A stretch of DNA of 64,000 bases from Acanthococcus lagerstroemiae (taxonomy: Eukaryota; Arthropoda; Insecta; Hemiptera; Eriococcidae), in assembly GCA_031841125.1 (NCBI GenBank), contig CM063113.1, positions 16,389,312 through 16,453,311 of the forward strand, read 5' to 3'. The notes below the pieces were generated by a model. The model was given only the letters and a program-made list of their open reading frames with translations, made no database searches and was not told the origin of the DNA. The position numbers and the translations under genes are program-made. Each line of letters starts with the position of its first letter. Position 1 is the first letter of the stretch. Below, piece by piece: positions 23,763 through 36,131 of the stretch.

Positions 23763-24475
23763 TTATTGATGGTGTAGAATGGAGCCATCGGGAACCATCA
23801 GTAGTACACGAGGGCTGTCCAGTAAGTAATGGTGGTGTGGTGGAACGTATGGCGATGCACGCATGCCAAAGTAGTTCCTATAATACCGCATCTCGACCCT
23901 GCAAACTACCCTTTCGAGTATCGCATCAGTGGCCGGGTCCGAACCCCCATTTCGCCGTGCCTCTTCCAGTGAACGCTTTGCAAGGGCCACCATGGAATTC
24001 CATATTGACCGAGGTTCGCGCTCCCCGAGCGCCAGTTTGGAAATTTCAGGTCCTCCACAGTCGGACACGCTTCCTCTTCACTCACCCCTCACCTCCTCGT
24101 CTTGGTACGCGTGGCGACGCAGGCAGATGATGACGGTGGGGAATCCCTGTCGGAGGGCCCGCAGCAGCTCTCTTCGGATGGTACAGAGTTGTTCTGTTCG
24201 ATGGTGTGGGCCAAGCTTGGTTCGTCGTCGGCCGTCTGCCTCGACCACTCCGTCTGCATCTTCCTCTTCATGATGGCCGAGACAGAGACCGACACCCGGT
24301 TCCAACTGCTTTGACTCTTCATCATCTCCGGAACCAGGATGTCCGGCGCGAGACGGCTGGTCACGCCGTCGTCGTCGTTGATGCTTCCTCCGCCGCGATC
24401 GATTGCTGTTGTGGCCGTCCCGCGCCTCTCCGGCTCCGAGGCCTCACACTCGAACAGGGTCCTGAGACACCGCAC
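23763..24475 (-). pseudogene. Repeat D coding relic (possible non-LTR ORF1)
   Basis: Two overlapping-strand open frames (23763-24068 and 24089-24475, minus) are GC-rich and rich in Arg, Glu and Ser, unlike the AT-rich surroundings. The segment near the left end, TDAILERVV followed by a tract ending in a His-rich stretch, recurs in three other places (24460-24545, 37530-37650, and inverted at 29806-29910), so this is a dispersed repeat and not a single-copy gene. The composition suits ORF1 or the 5' part of an R1-like non-LTR element, but I cannot show that from motifs. Confidence 0.45.
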
Positions 24476-24550
24476 CCCCGGTCCCGGAACTACCCTTTGG
24501 AGTATCGCATCAGTGGCCGGAGCAGAGATGGGATTGGATGCCTTTATTGC
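24455..24550. repeat. Repeat D, second copy
   Basis: Contains 'ggaactaccctttggagtatcgcatcagtggccgg' in pieces that match 23895-23940 and 37590-37640 closely. It lies 600 bp from the first copy in the same orientation. Confidence 0.6.
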
Positions 24551-24978
24551 CCATGGTCCTGATAAACTCTATATCCGTTCAACTTTTTTCAAAAGTTTAC
24601 CCGCGAGCTTCGTGCGGATCTTACTTCCTCTCCTACCAACCCACCTTTCGTTACGTGCTTGCTCTTTACCATATGTAGTAATTTCTCTACGAGTATGAAT
24701 AAAAAATGTGGTTCAGTAATTTCGCGACGACGGATGTCAATATTACCATTATGTTGTGTAAAACAAGTCGTTGAACAAATTTCTTTCTACCGTGTCATTT
24801 GCGGTGAATATTGAATGTTGATGATCGTATGCTAAGGTGTGATTATCTATCACATCGCATGTACCTATCCTCGTTATAAACGATATTCGTGTTCGAACCG
24901 AGTAAAAGGTAAACACGAACTTATAATAGTCTGTGTGTTTCCGCCTCTATAATACATTTTCACTGCACTTACACTCAG

Positions 24979-25143
24979 GCTATTCCATCGTTCAATCAGA
25001 TATTTGAAGTAAGAGTTGGGACTGGAAAGGCCCATTGTACACTTAAAAATTTAAGTGATGAATTGGGAATTGCTGAAGATCCAGACAAATACTTATTAAA
25101 TCTTTATATTGAAGCAAAACCTTTGTTCTTGTCACGTGAATAA
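24979..25143 (+). CDS. Candidate terminal coding exon, unknown protein
   Basis: Directly after an acceptor-like tract ending CAG (24976-24978) an open frame of 54 codons runs to TAA at 25141-25143. Its residues look protein-like and not random: it opens AIPSFNQIFEVRVGTGKAH and later has DPDKYLLNLYIEAKP. Base composition is more balanced than the flanks. I do not recognise the protein. It could be the last exon of a host gene whose other exons lie upstream, or a fragment of a processed pseudogene. No polyadenylation signal is obvious close downstream. Confidence 0.4.
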   Translation, partial: AIPSFNQIFEVRVGTGKAHCTLKNLSDELGIAEDPDKYLLNLYIEAKPLFLSRE

Positions 25144-25905
25144 GTACGTGTTTGTTAGAATAAGCGAAATGCCACTTACTGATACTTGACTAAAATGTGG
25201 CCTACGCATCAGAAGTATGAACTTTGCTCAAACTGTACACTGAATCAAGTTGTATGCTGAATCTACTGATTCCAAATCCGGGCGATCAGTACGTCCAAAA
25301 CTTGGGTTATCTGTATTTTGTATTTACGGCGTTTTGTGTATACAATTTTATTAACGCATCTGACGAGAGCGTTGTATACTTTATAACTGATTTAGGAAAT
25401 CAATTAGGCAACATCATTAGCTCTACGATACAGATGACTTGTTTGAGAATTTGAGAATTACGTGTTTTGATTTCGACGTTTGCAGGATTTTCTAGCTTTC
25501 TAAGTATAGAGATGATGACTATCTTATCATTTGTTTGTAATCATCATCTATAGGGAAATAAGGTAAAGTACCATTCACGAGTCTATGGCTCGTTGGTGAG
25601 TCGCGTCTGTAACTCTTGGTTAAGTAATCTACTGTGTTCTTCTCAGTACTATCTCAGCTACTCAACTATTTAGTTTTAACTGTCTGTATCAGGGTAGCCC
25701 TTATTTTCGATCACCAAAGTTTCAAACAAGACCTCCCCACTCCCCTGGATAACTTTCAATAAAATAGAATTTTTGCAAAGTTTTATGTCGATCGGATAAG
25801 ATGAAGATGTCCCTCAAGCCCTCTCCCCTTTTTACCAAAAATAAACAGTTTTTGAGTTAGTTACACCCCTCGGGTGGATGCGGAGAGGAATTATGACAAA
25901 TTGAA
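25144..25905. other. Gene-free stretch
   Basis: AT-rich DNA downstream of the candidate exon; nothing further recognised. Confidence 0.4.
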
Positions 25906-25909
25906 ATTG

Positions 25910-26560
25910 GAAATTGGGATCGATTTATTGGTTTCTGAGGTCGTTGAATCCAATTCTGGAGGTAACTTTTACTTCTGACCTTCTGGTGTACCACGGATAA
26001 AATATTAGTAATTTTTCCAGCATAGTATTCGATCTATAGAGTCTCGAGGTTACTGAATTAAATTTTGAGGTACTTTTTCTGTTCGGTCCTGTGGAGTACC
26101 ACTGCAAGGGTGGAGGTCATACATTTATAATTTTTCCGAGGTAATATTCGATTTTTAAGGCTTCAAAGACACCGAGCATGAATTTCTAAATCCAATAACA
26201 TAACCGAATCCTGAAAATTGAATATTATCTTGAAAAATTGACTAATGTTTAACAGTTCATGTGGCGAAGTGTAGAGTACCCTAGGATTGATTAGAGTGAC
26301 CTTAGAAACCTCAAAATCGAATACCATCTTGAAAAATGAATAATACACGTATAGTACTCGCATCCTTTTCAGTGGTACATCAAGGGGTCGAATGTAAAAA
26401 CTACCCCAAGAATTAAATTTGGCAACCTCGAAAACTTGTAAATTGACTACCAACTGGAAAAAGTGACTCTACCTTCACCTCTTTAGTGGTATCCGAGATG
26501 ATCGGATTGAATTCGGTGACCTCGAAACCCTGCAAATCGACCCCTATCTTGAATTTCAAT
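25910..26560. repeat. Mirror-arranged diverged repeat array
   Basis: Between 25910 and 26170 a unit of about 120-125 bp recurs in direct orientation (landmarks 'attcgat.ta', 'gaggt', 'tggtgtaccac' or 'tggagtaccac'). From 26170 to 26560 the same landmarks recur as reverse complements ('gtggtacatcaagggg', 'aatcgaatacc', 'gacctcgaaa'). The whole is an imperfect large inverted repeat centred near 26170. Confidence 0.5.
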
Positions 26561-26985
26561 TTATATCATTTCTCTTTTCTCATTTTAAGACCACTTCCCC
26601 TGAATCATGAATCTACATTGGTGAAGCTATTTAAATTTGTCTATATCGAATGAACTTCGGGCACCTGAGAGAATACATTTCTATCATTATTAGGACTCAG
26701 AAAGGAGATGTCGTTAGAATTGTCGAACTCTGTGTATTTTCCCATAAGTAGGGAAGGAGGCTTGAGGAACATCCGTACTTTACAAGATTTTATTTGTTTT
26801 CTGTTGAAACCAATCTAGGAGGTCTTGCATAAAATTCGAAAAAATCCACCAATAGTAATTTAGGATCACTCCAGTCTGTACATATTTCAGGGCATTCCTT
26901 TCTAGAGTTATGAACCCACATAGAAAAAAATCCGCCAGTATTAAATAAGGATCACCTCAGCCCGTATATTGATGAAAATAAGGTG
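26561..26985. other. Gene-free stretch
   Basis: Two near-copies of a short phrase ('gaaaaaatccaccaatagtaatt.aggatcac' near 26835 and 'aaaaaatccgccagtattaaataaggatcac' near 26925) indicate a small duplication. Otherwise nothing recognised. Confidence 0.4.
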
Positions 26986-26989
26986 AATA

Positions 26990-27615
26990 TATAATAGCAC
27001 AGGAAAGTAAAAAATTTGCACAGGAAAAAAGTACACAGGAAGATAAGTAGAAATCCCACACATTTAAAATGAAAATCACGAGATCTGTCACACACAGCAT
27101 TTATAAGTGTACGAAAGAGATTTTTTTTACAGGAAAATAACAAAATATTTATTTATTCATTTAATTTTTTTTTTTTTTTGTATTCAAAGACGTGACACAT
27201 TTCATAACATATTATTAGCGAGTACCATCGCTGAGTACATGTTTCCCCTCATATTCAGGAGTAAGAAAAACGAATTTAAATAATTTTTCATTTGTCATAA
27301 ACATTAAATTCCTGGCAATTCACGGGCGTTTTAAATATATGTATGGTTCGTGATTTTCATACTGATATGTCGTGATTTTTTTTTCTTGGGATTGTTTGTC
27401 TTTTTACAGTTCATTCGCCACTTTTCCTGATCATTTTTTTTTATCGGGAAATTTTTTTGTTCCAGCTGTATATAAATTTTTCCTGTGGAAAGAGTTTATT
27501 TTTCCTGTGAATATCATTTTTCATTCCTGTGGTGATAAATGCATGCCATACAAATATGCTATTCCGCAGAGGTTGTCAGAAAGAGGCTTTTTTTTCAGTG
27601 AACAAGTTTTCTTTC
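26990..27615. repeat. Inverted clusters of CACAGGAA motifs
   Basis: On the left (26997-27135) CACAGGAA or ACAGGAA occurs four times. On the right (27425-27540) the inverse TTCCTG, mostly as TTCCTGTG, occurs four times. Clustered short subterminal repeats in opposite orientation at the two ends are typical of hAT and related DNA transposons. Clean terminal inverted repeats and a target duplication could not be defined. Confidence 0.4.
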
Positions 27616-29800
27616 CAGTGAGCAATTAGCGTAGGCACACTGAGGGGGTACGTAACACCTTTTCACAAATTTTCGGTGTCGGTATTTTCCGACATATTTG
27701 ACCATTTAGTTGGCAAAATCAAGAAAATTGTTGTCAGTCGGGAAAAGGTAAAGAGATGAAAATAGCTAAGCTATTATTTTTGTATAGAAGAAAATTCTTG
27801 TAGTATAGTTGGTATTTTCAATGTTAATGGGCAAAATGTGAACGTGGCTAAATTTTTTCTTTTTGGATTATTGAGAACTGAGTCAGAATTTCTAACGTTA
27901 GCCGGCAATACGTAGAAATGCATTTTTGTCTTTCTTTCTTATGAGAACTTGGACTGCTCTCATTTGGCCACCTAAAAGTGCCTAATATCGTCATTTTAGA
28001 TCCTAATATGGCGACTTGCCATGTGATTTGATCATTGCGGTCCTTTATGTGACAGCCAAGTTTGTATTATCTATTTAACATCAATTTTGTACTGTATCTG
28101 AGGCAGTTTTTCAATTTTTTGTAAAAATCAGCTGCTAAAGTAAAAGGGAAAAAGAGAACTTGAAAAACTAAAAACAATAAGTCTTGCAAATTTTCAGGAT
28201 GGCCGAAAATGTCCATCATTTTGGCCACATTTGGCATAAATCACGTACATCTCAGTCTTGATTACACATTCTCTGTAAACTTTCTCTTCCAGTATGAAAC
28301 ACCTGTCAAACTGACATGACCGTCTACCATATTCATATAACCTGGCTTCTTTATTCTTACTACCGTCAATTCCTTCTCCTCCCACGTAACCTTCTTTTAT
28401 TCCTTCTAATCGACATGCCTCCTCCCTCAACAAAGTCCATTTCCTTCCGTCCCTTTGCCCATTCTTTCACCTTCATCTAGCATCTCCATGCACCCGTGTA
28501 TGTGACGTATGCCGCAGTAAGTAACACGTGCATGATAAAGTAACTTAATGCAAAACTTATAATTAGGTATAGTCATAGACTCAGAGGCGTCTTTCTTTAT
28601 GAATCCTCCTGAGAACCAACGCACAAAAAATCGCCCTGAAAGAAAACTTCAATGTTATCCCATACGTGCATTGGGAGCAGACTGCGAAGTCATCACGGCA
28701 CAGGCATACAAAATTATCGAATTAGAACAATTTTTATTCATTCCATAGAGCACAATTGCTGAATTTTAACGGTTATGCGATTCCCTCAACGAGTAAAATT
28801 TCAGCAGCATAAATTACGCCGCGAGCTCGGATGCGAATACACGTGTTTCGTTTTCACGAAGAATTGAAACACCCGAATGAATAACTCGAAATAAGTTCGT
28901 GAACGGAATTAACCTAAGTTCGAGAATTCGTATTCAGCAGGCTGGTTCGATCTGTATATTTCAACCAAATTGCAAAATAACGTCGGCGGTTTCGTTTCAA
29001 TCGATTTTAAGTACTTAATGAGTGTGGAAACACTGATATTGCTTCAATCAGAAGTTCGAAATTAAGATAGGAGGATTCGATTTTCTTCATGCTAATTCGA
29101 GGTCATGAACAGATTTGTCATGATTTAATACGAAGGAAACACTAATTTTATCAAATAACATAATAATATAGAGAACATGACTAGATAACAGCTGGTTTTC
29201 CTTATGAGCCTGAACAATACTGCAATCTTCCATTTAATACAACTGAAATGAGAAAACACTTGCTAAAAGAAGCCCTTCCTGAAACCTGTCATAGTGCTCT
29301 TCACTCCTTAGAAGACCTATGTAACTGTGGTTGGCCCTGAACTGTCTGAGAAGTTGAAGCAGACTGAAAATTTTGTGATGGTGCCTGCGGCCTGGCCGCT
29401 GACATATTAAATTTTAGTCTCCAAGTTTTCAGATAACGGATCACCAAACAATCACTGCAGCCACTCAAGTAATCCCGTTTTATGCTGTCACTTACTTCAG
29501 GTGCCCAGAAAATATGTTCAACAAATTGAGATAGTATCAATTTCATTCTATTTATTCAGCATCACTTTTGGAGAGTTAGACATGAAGCTCTTTTCACCAC
29601 TGGGTTATAAATGGTAGCTTTATAAGCTTCAAATGTAGTTCTTTCATATTGGTCGGACATTTTTTTCTAAATTTTAAAATTTCTGATATGTAATAGAGAA
29701 TTTTTCATAGCTTGGGTGGTACTAAAGCCAATCTGTACTTTTTCAATGCTTTTCAAAAAATTTTCATCAATTTTAGTGTCATTTACAATCTCTGATAGGA
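27616..29800. other. Gene-free stretch
   Basis: Open frames on the minus strand at 28194-28433 and 29301-29546 look mildly protein-like but have no motif or intact splice context I can defend. No RNA gene seen. Confidence 0.35.
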
Positions 29801-29805
29801 TCACT

Positions 29806-29910
29806 GATGCGATGCTCGAGAGGGTAGTTTCCGGGGCTAGAGTTATCTATGGAGCCACCTTGGCATGAGTGCATCACCATACGCTCCACCAAGTAAGAAT
29901 CTCTGATAGG
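29806..29910 (-). repeat. Repeat D, inverted copy
   Basis: Reverse complement shows the same order as 23840-23940: a His-tract-like 'cttggtggagcgtatgg', then 'gatgcactcatgccaagg', and the 'actaccctctcgagcatcgcatcagtg' region. About 80% alike by eye. Confidence 0.55.
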
Positions 29911-30008
29911 AATCGAATCCCAATATTAGTAATGAGAGACACACTGTCTGAAGATACAAGAAACCTTTTTAGTTCCAATAATTGAGAGAAACAAAAAAGA
30001 TCATATTC

Positions 30009-30247
30009 AAACTTTGCCTACCTATGAAATTGAAGGCGCCGGAGGACTCATTACATTTTGTCGCTTTATAGCGTCTTCAATATTGCAGATAGGCAAAATT
30101 TGTACATAACTCATTTTGTAGACCTCAGTCATTACTACTGTTAAGGTTATATGTATATTTTGTGTATCCGACATACTGAAGGCGCTATAAAGCAACAAAT
30201 TATTGTAAGTGCTTTAGCGCTTTCAATTTCACAGATAAGGAAAATTT
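30009..30247. mobile_element. Fold-back element with ~78-bp arms
   Basis: The arm 30009-30086 and the reverse complement of 30169-30247 align end to end at roughly 75-80% identity, sharing 'tgaaattgaa', 'gctttatagcg' and 'cttca.tat'. The loop is about 80 bp. The structure can fold into one long hairpin, as in MITEs derived from long-armed elements. No coding sequence. Confidence 0.65.
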
Positions 30248-30249
30248 GT

Positions 30250-31945
30250 GTATGAAATAATTCAAAGTTCGCACTGAATACTATTAAAAATGTGAAGTAG
30301 AAATTTTGCATAACCGGCATTTTAGAGACGCTGCGTAACATTCAATTTTTAGCCCCATCGTATACATAACTTCAAAGACAAATCCCTCAGGAAAAATTTA
30401 CAAAAAAAAAAGAAAAAAGTTTAAAATAGCAATTTTTCCACCAAAGGCAACTTTTTCATTATAGGTCGTGCTCAAATATTCTAAATTGTTTTTTAGCCTA
30501 TGTATGACAATCCACCCTACTAAACAGTACTCACTTCAGTCACTTGCTACATCCCCGAACGAGTAATCCCTTTAAGTCATTTTCGAGTTTGTAAAAGAAT
30601 AATTTTCTGGCTGGCGAAACATCCCAATTTCGTTGTTCATCTTTCTTCGCTAGTTACCCTTTTCATACCCTAGCGTAACGATTCAGTTGTACTTTTTTTT
30701 GTTGAAAATTCTGTTTCTGTTCCGTTCAGTGCCCTGATCGTCCGATCTACATACGTTAGCGAAGTACACGTATAGAAGTTACGTACACTCGAATGGGTTG
30801 CCTCTCACTGGACCAAATTAAACTTCATTTACAAACATAACCAACTCAATGACGTATACGTGTAACGTGTATGGTGTATACCTTTCCCCACATACAAATA
30901 AACAGTACATTTCAATTTCGACCGACGCTTTTCCATTTAGAAAAGTCTTCCACGCGGAGCTTTGACAGGCGGCAATTCCCGGTAGATTGCCGCCTTCCAC
31001 AGTGCATTAACCTCTCTTTCTCTCACTCTATCTCATCGTCAGAATGCGAATTCCGACGCACGAATAATAATTATTTGTTTTCCTCGCTTCGAGAATCGAA
31101 AGTATAAACCGTCGAATAGAAAATTCAATTGCCGATAGAATAATAAAAAAAAGACAGAAAAAAAAGTACAGGGTACATAAATCGTTCGTATTAAACTGTC
31201 GTTATTCTCTCGGCTGTTTTTTATCCCACGAATAAATAAAATTTTGGTCGGGGAAGACGCGGCAGCAGCGGCAGCGTCACGTCCAAAACTTTCAGCCGAG
31301 CCGGTGATTTAGCAGTTCGCTTATTCGCAATGATTTACTGCTCATTATTTAGCTAAAATAGATTTTCTTAAACACCGAAGAACAGATAGATGTAGTCGGC
31401 CAGATATATAAATGTATTTATATACCGCTCGCCCTCATGCGCAGACGAGGAGTTCCTCCTCGCTGGTTCGTGCCCAAAAACGTTTTTCGCAAAAGTAAAT
31501 CGAATTAAATAAAACGTCCGCTTGTTTCCGGTTTAATATTTCAAACTTTAGTTGGTAGAGGCGGCGTTTCGTATAAACGACGTGAAATGTATTTTAGCTA
31601 ATGAGCGAGTTTAAATGCGAGACGAACGCGATCGCAAATTTAGGTTTCGCTATAATTTATCGCGATATAACCGACGATTCGACGAACGGTTCTCGCTGCA
31701 GGGGGCTCAAAATATTTCGGTCTCTTTTTTCCGCAGCAACTGCTTAACAAATAGCATGATTCGGTACCATATTTACTGTAACAAATGCCTAACGACTGGT
31801 GGAGGATTGTCTTTTGAGTATCGAGAAATCGAATACACGTTTCTGTTGACGAGGAACCAGATACGGGGCACGACCACCATCTGGCTGTGTTTAGTGATCT
31901 CAGTTTTAAAACAAATTGGATTCCTGATACTTGCAGATCAATGAT
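30250..31945. other. Gene-free stretch with CpG-rich block
   Basis: 30600-31800 is richer in CG dinucleotides than average and contains a 109-codon open frame at 31615-31944 with no recognisable domain. It may hold a promoter or untranslated first exon of a host gene; unsupported beyond composition. Confidence 0.35.
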
Positions 31946-31949
31946 GAAA

Positions 31950-32900
31950 TTGAATTCCACAATCCCCGAAATTAAAAGGAAATATATATGTATTTGTAAC
32001 GGTACATTTTTTCTATTTCCAGTCCTAGCTCACTCTCATCTCCAACGCTTCAATTTTCACGGGCTCGAAAACCCAAGGAACTTCATTAAATTGTAACCGA
32101 AACATTTTTCCTACCCCAATCAACCTTGGAATCTCACTTTTCATAGTTCCTTCACTCCTACATCACATACTGATCTTTATGGAAACTGAGAAGCAATGTT
32201 GAAACAGAATACTATGACCCTAAGAACCCATGAAATCATAATCTGTAATCCATTCTTTCGTACCCTCACCCCCACCTTGGAATCTCGAACTGCACGACCT
32301 CAAAACTCCAAGAAATGATACCTATCTCAAAGCAATATATTTTCTCCGACCCCCCCCCCATCCTTTCCATAGTGCCTCAATTTTCATGCTACCAGCATAA
32401 CAGTGTGAAAAATAAACTCTACAATTTCCGGAATTCAGAAAACGATGACCATCTTGCACTAGTACATTTTCTTCATGTCCACCCCTCCCTTCCAGGTGCC
32501 TAACTTTCCATGGGACCTAGGAAGTACTGTCCAGTCAGACTTTTGCGACCCCAAAACTTAAACAGACCATATAATTCTGTAACGTGAAACGATACCTATC
32601 TCGAACCTATAATCTTTTTCAATTTCCAGCCCCCTCACCCACCTTCACTGGCACCCCACCCAAGAGCCCAAGACACCTTAATTTGTATGGTAGCTGAAAA
32701 TCAATTTTCAAACCGAATTCCAGATGCAGGGAACTTAAGAAACGATACCCATATTGTAGCTAGCGCAATTTTTGATACCCACTCGTCATAAGGAGGGGAG
32801 GGGCAAATTTTCAAGTTAGGAAGAAAGAAATACAAAAAATGAATTTAATAGTCCTAAAAACCCAGTAACCGATTTGTCGATTTTTATTTCGTGCTTGCAC
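31950..32900. repeat. Diverged tandem repeat array
   Basis: A unit of about 120-150 bp recurs six or more times, recognised by 'cc.aagaa(a)cgatacc.atct' followed by 'ttt.c..ccccc' and 'caattttca'. Copies are highly diverged. Includes a C-run at 32350-32359. Non-coding. Confidence 0.5.
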
Positions 32901-33900
32901 AAACTTTAAAAATTTATTTATTAAAGTCTTCGGAAATTAGATATAACATGCAAAATTAATGTTATTTATGAGACATTTAAGGAATGAGGGGCAAGGAAAA
33001 TATTTCAGGGATGGTTAGGTACCAAGGTAGGAAAGCCTGCCTGATGACAACTTGGATCCGAAATGTCATAAAAATTCGTGATTGAATATGGCCAAAACTT
33101 TATCTTTTCTCCTACAAGTCTTGAAACGCTTCTCCTCCTCCCCCTTGAGAGTTTTATAGAAGTTACGAGATAACTACAAAACTTTGTGTAGAACTTTACG
33201 AAGAACAATAATTGTTCAAAACATTTTTTCCGAAATTTAGTAGGTCTAAAAATGTTTGCATAAAACTGATTCTGTGGGGCTCAGCCAGCGTCACAAAATT
33301 AGCAACATGTATATTTCATTTTTTCCGCTCTCTGAAACTCGGTGGACCCCACAATCTATATCAACTCCTGCCGCTTATAAAACAGTTCCTTTCTAATTTT
33401 CTTTATGTGCCTAGACGGTAAGGTAACTAAACACCAAACTTTGAGGTCCTTGTAATACGGGTTAGTTTTAGTCTGAAACAGTATCGGGGTATTTTTTTTT
33501 AGGCTTAAGCAATATTCCAGTTCGCGTTTTACAATATTTGAAAAAGTAAAATTTATCATGTAAATAAGTGGAACCCTAAGGTAACCTCAATACTACTAAT
33601 GGAACTGCTAGAAATTCTTTCCAGCTGAATCGCGTTGTAATATTTTTGTAGGAAATAAATAAGAAAAAACAAATGCTTGATAATTTTATAAAGATTGAAT
33701 TCAGAATCTCGACAGCCATCAGACCAAGAGCGAACCGAGCCCTGTTGGCGTGGGAGGGGGTTATAAAAATAGGAATGCGTTAAAAATGCCAAATCGGATT
33801 GTTGCAAAAAATTTAAAAAAAAATGTTTTGCCATTTTTACATTTTGCCAACTGCAATTGAAATTGAAAATCCTGTCTCAAATATAATAATGTTTCATGTA
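32901..33900. other. Gene-free stretch
   Basis: AT-rich; no gene, transposon end or RNA recognised. Confidence 0.45.
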
Positions 33901-33903
33901 GGC

Positions 33904-33904
<1 letters not shown>

Positions 33905-33951
<47 letters not shown>
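33905..33951. repeat. (CA)n microsatellite
   Basis: About 23 uninterrupted CA dinucleotides. Open frames of Cys-Val or Thr-His repeats across it are artefacts. Confidence 0.95.
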
Positions 33952-33958
<7 letters not shown>

Positions 33959-34674
33959 CAACTGAAAATTTAATTATTTTTACATTTTGCTGGATAATGT
34001 TGAAAATTCTGACTCAATGATACAAAAGTTTCCATCCCACACAGTTATGAAAACTTGCACTGAAAAAAATCAAAATAATTTATTTGCTGACTACTGGCCC
34101 TAAATGCCGACTAAACGATCAAATTTTCCAAAAAATTTTCACTTGAAAAATTCGGAATAGGGAGCGATCTACCACTGCATTAGAACACAACATATCATTC
34201 AACTCCATGAAAATGCTCACTTCAAAATATTTCACGAAATGAAATTTATCGTAAAATATTTCATGAGGATGAATTTTAGGCTAAAATTTTGAAATTTAGT
34301 CATAATCTTTATGGAGATAACTTAGGAATTGTACAAAATTTAAAAACAGTGGCCTTATCCTTCCACCCCCAGTTTTCGATATTTGGGTTGTTTTTCTTGA
34401 GACGTTGTGAATATCCTAGAATACGTTTTACACCAGCTCGAGAGAGGCTGAGGATGTAAGGCAATCAAAATTTAAGCGGTTTTCCAAGCCCTGTCTCACC
34501 GAGTATTCATGTCTTGGCTCGCTGGATATCCGTTGGGATTCATTAATTCAAACTTACAGACACCCCATCTACTTGCTAATGAACGAGTAAGTTATCGTGA
34601 ATTTACGGGACTATGATATCGAAAATGTCAAGTTCCTCAGAGCCAACGTCAGAATGTCGAATTTGTTAGTCCTA

Positions 34675-35155
34675 ATAAAACTAGGACATACTGATACAAA
34701 TATTGCTGATAGCTATGTACTTTTTCCTTTCCTACTGATAAGACATTGAGACAGCTTGAAAAATTCGATAAAGACAGACATGAGATTTGTCTATATTGCC
34801 GATAAGACATCGAGGCATAGACGGATATAAGATAAACATGAGACGTCGGATATACTTGATATAAATATTATTGATAGTTATTTTCTCTTTCCCTACTAAT
34901 AAAGCATGAAGACAGTCTGAAATTCTCCTTCCCTAATAGCAAGATAGACAGTTTTGAGGTAGACATGAAACTTGGAACATACCAGATACAAATACATATT
35001 ACTGAGAGCTACTTTCTTGTTCCTTATACAGCCTGGAATTCGCCTTCCCTATTGGTAAGACAGATATGAAACTTGGATCATACCTAGGTACAGATATTAC
35101 TGATAGCTACCTTCTTCTTCCCTACTGATAAGACATAAAGACAGATATGAGCATA
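34675..35155. repeat. Diverged tandem repeat of ~110-130 bp
   Basis: Four copies can be followed by 'gata.aaatatt..tgatagcta', 'ccctactgataagacat' and 'agacatgaaac' landmarks, starting near 34690, 34855, 34980 and 35080. Non-coding. Confidence 0.6.
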
Positions 35156-35159
35156 TCCG

Positions 35160-36131
35160 TGTAAACTCGTGGTACATTCATTCGTACCCGCAGCATTCTT
35201 TGAGCTATTGAATTCAATCCTTTTTCACCTGCGGTTCTCTGTCGACATTGGCGAGTACCAATCTGACTACTGGGCCCTACAACACTGGCCGTATGGAAAC
35301 AGAGTATATTCTGACAGCTACAGTAAGGACGTGTGTACTTGTGATTGGAATAGCGAACGAAAATTTAGTCTATCAGACTTGGGGAAAGAATTGAGTCGAG
35401 ACGACAGAATCGCACATGTATTATGCGCGAGTGCACCACTTACACATTCGGCATAGTTTAGATTACCTTTTTCTCTTTCAGTTCTTATTTTCGTTCACTC
35501 TTTTTCCGTACCCTATTTTGCCTGTCTGTCCGTGCCACGTATAATTCACTTACTCAGACCGAAGTGATCGAAACGAGAATGAGCGAATGTAGACTTTTAT
35601 TGACATATGTTTTTTTTATTCGAGCGATGTTTTTGACAACGCTCGGTTCTCTTAGTTGAGCGAGTGCGTGAGTGAAATACGGAGTCTCGCATCAGACTAA
35701 GACGTCGAATCGAATCTTGTCTCGAATTTGCAAAACAGCGGAGGCTGCGCGATTATAAGTCTAAAATATTGATACGGTCGATTTGTAAGAAACAGGAATG
35801 GGCAGGATTTCGAAAAAATAAGATTCAAACCACATAAATAACTCTCGAAGATGACCCGCGAATCATTTATAGCCCATTTCTGGCGAGGAGGATGAAGATG
35901 ATTGGAAGAAAAATTCTGTTGTAAAACCCGAACATTGAGTGCGTGATCTACGATTGACGTTATCTTGTGACCTGCGGGCATGACGATTAATCACAAGGAA
36001 TAGTACATGAGATGTAACTTGACAATCTGATTTCCAGCGTCGGTGTTCCATCGTTCGCACTGTCTTACCTTGGCACTTGATGTTGAGTTGGTAGAATGCT
36101 CTAGAACGTTCTTTCTTTTTTTTGTTCGCAG
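35160..36131 (+). other. Intron upstream of the TMTC exon
   Basis: No exon with the expected preceding TMTC sequence was found here. Open frames of 94-110 codons exist but lack motifs. A pyrimidine tract (36108-36124) precedes the acceptor at 36130-36131. Confidence 0.4.

Noticed and set aside
28194..28433. Minus-strand frame resembling a LINE C-terminus
   Set aside because: No diagnostic motif (no Y/FxDD, no YRRML-type block); similarity too vague.
29301..29546. Minus-strand frame with Ser/Gln-rich end
   Set aside because: Looks mildly protein-like, but I could not find a splice acceptor, a homologue pattern or a companion exon.
31615..31944. 109-codon frame near a CpG-rich region
   Set aside because: No domain, no splice support; might be 5' untranslated sequence.
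33761..34020. Cys-Val and Thr-His repeat proteins
   Set aside because: Translations of a (CA)n microsatellite.
35169..35456. Frame upstream of the TMTC exon as a candidate preceding exon
   Set aside because: Does not contain the expected TMTC luminal-loop motifs and lacks an in-phase donor.
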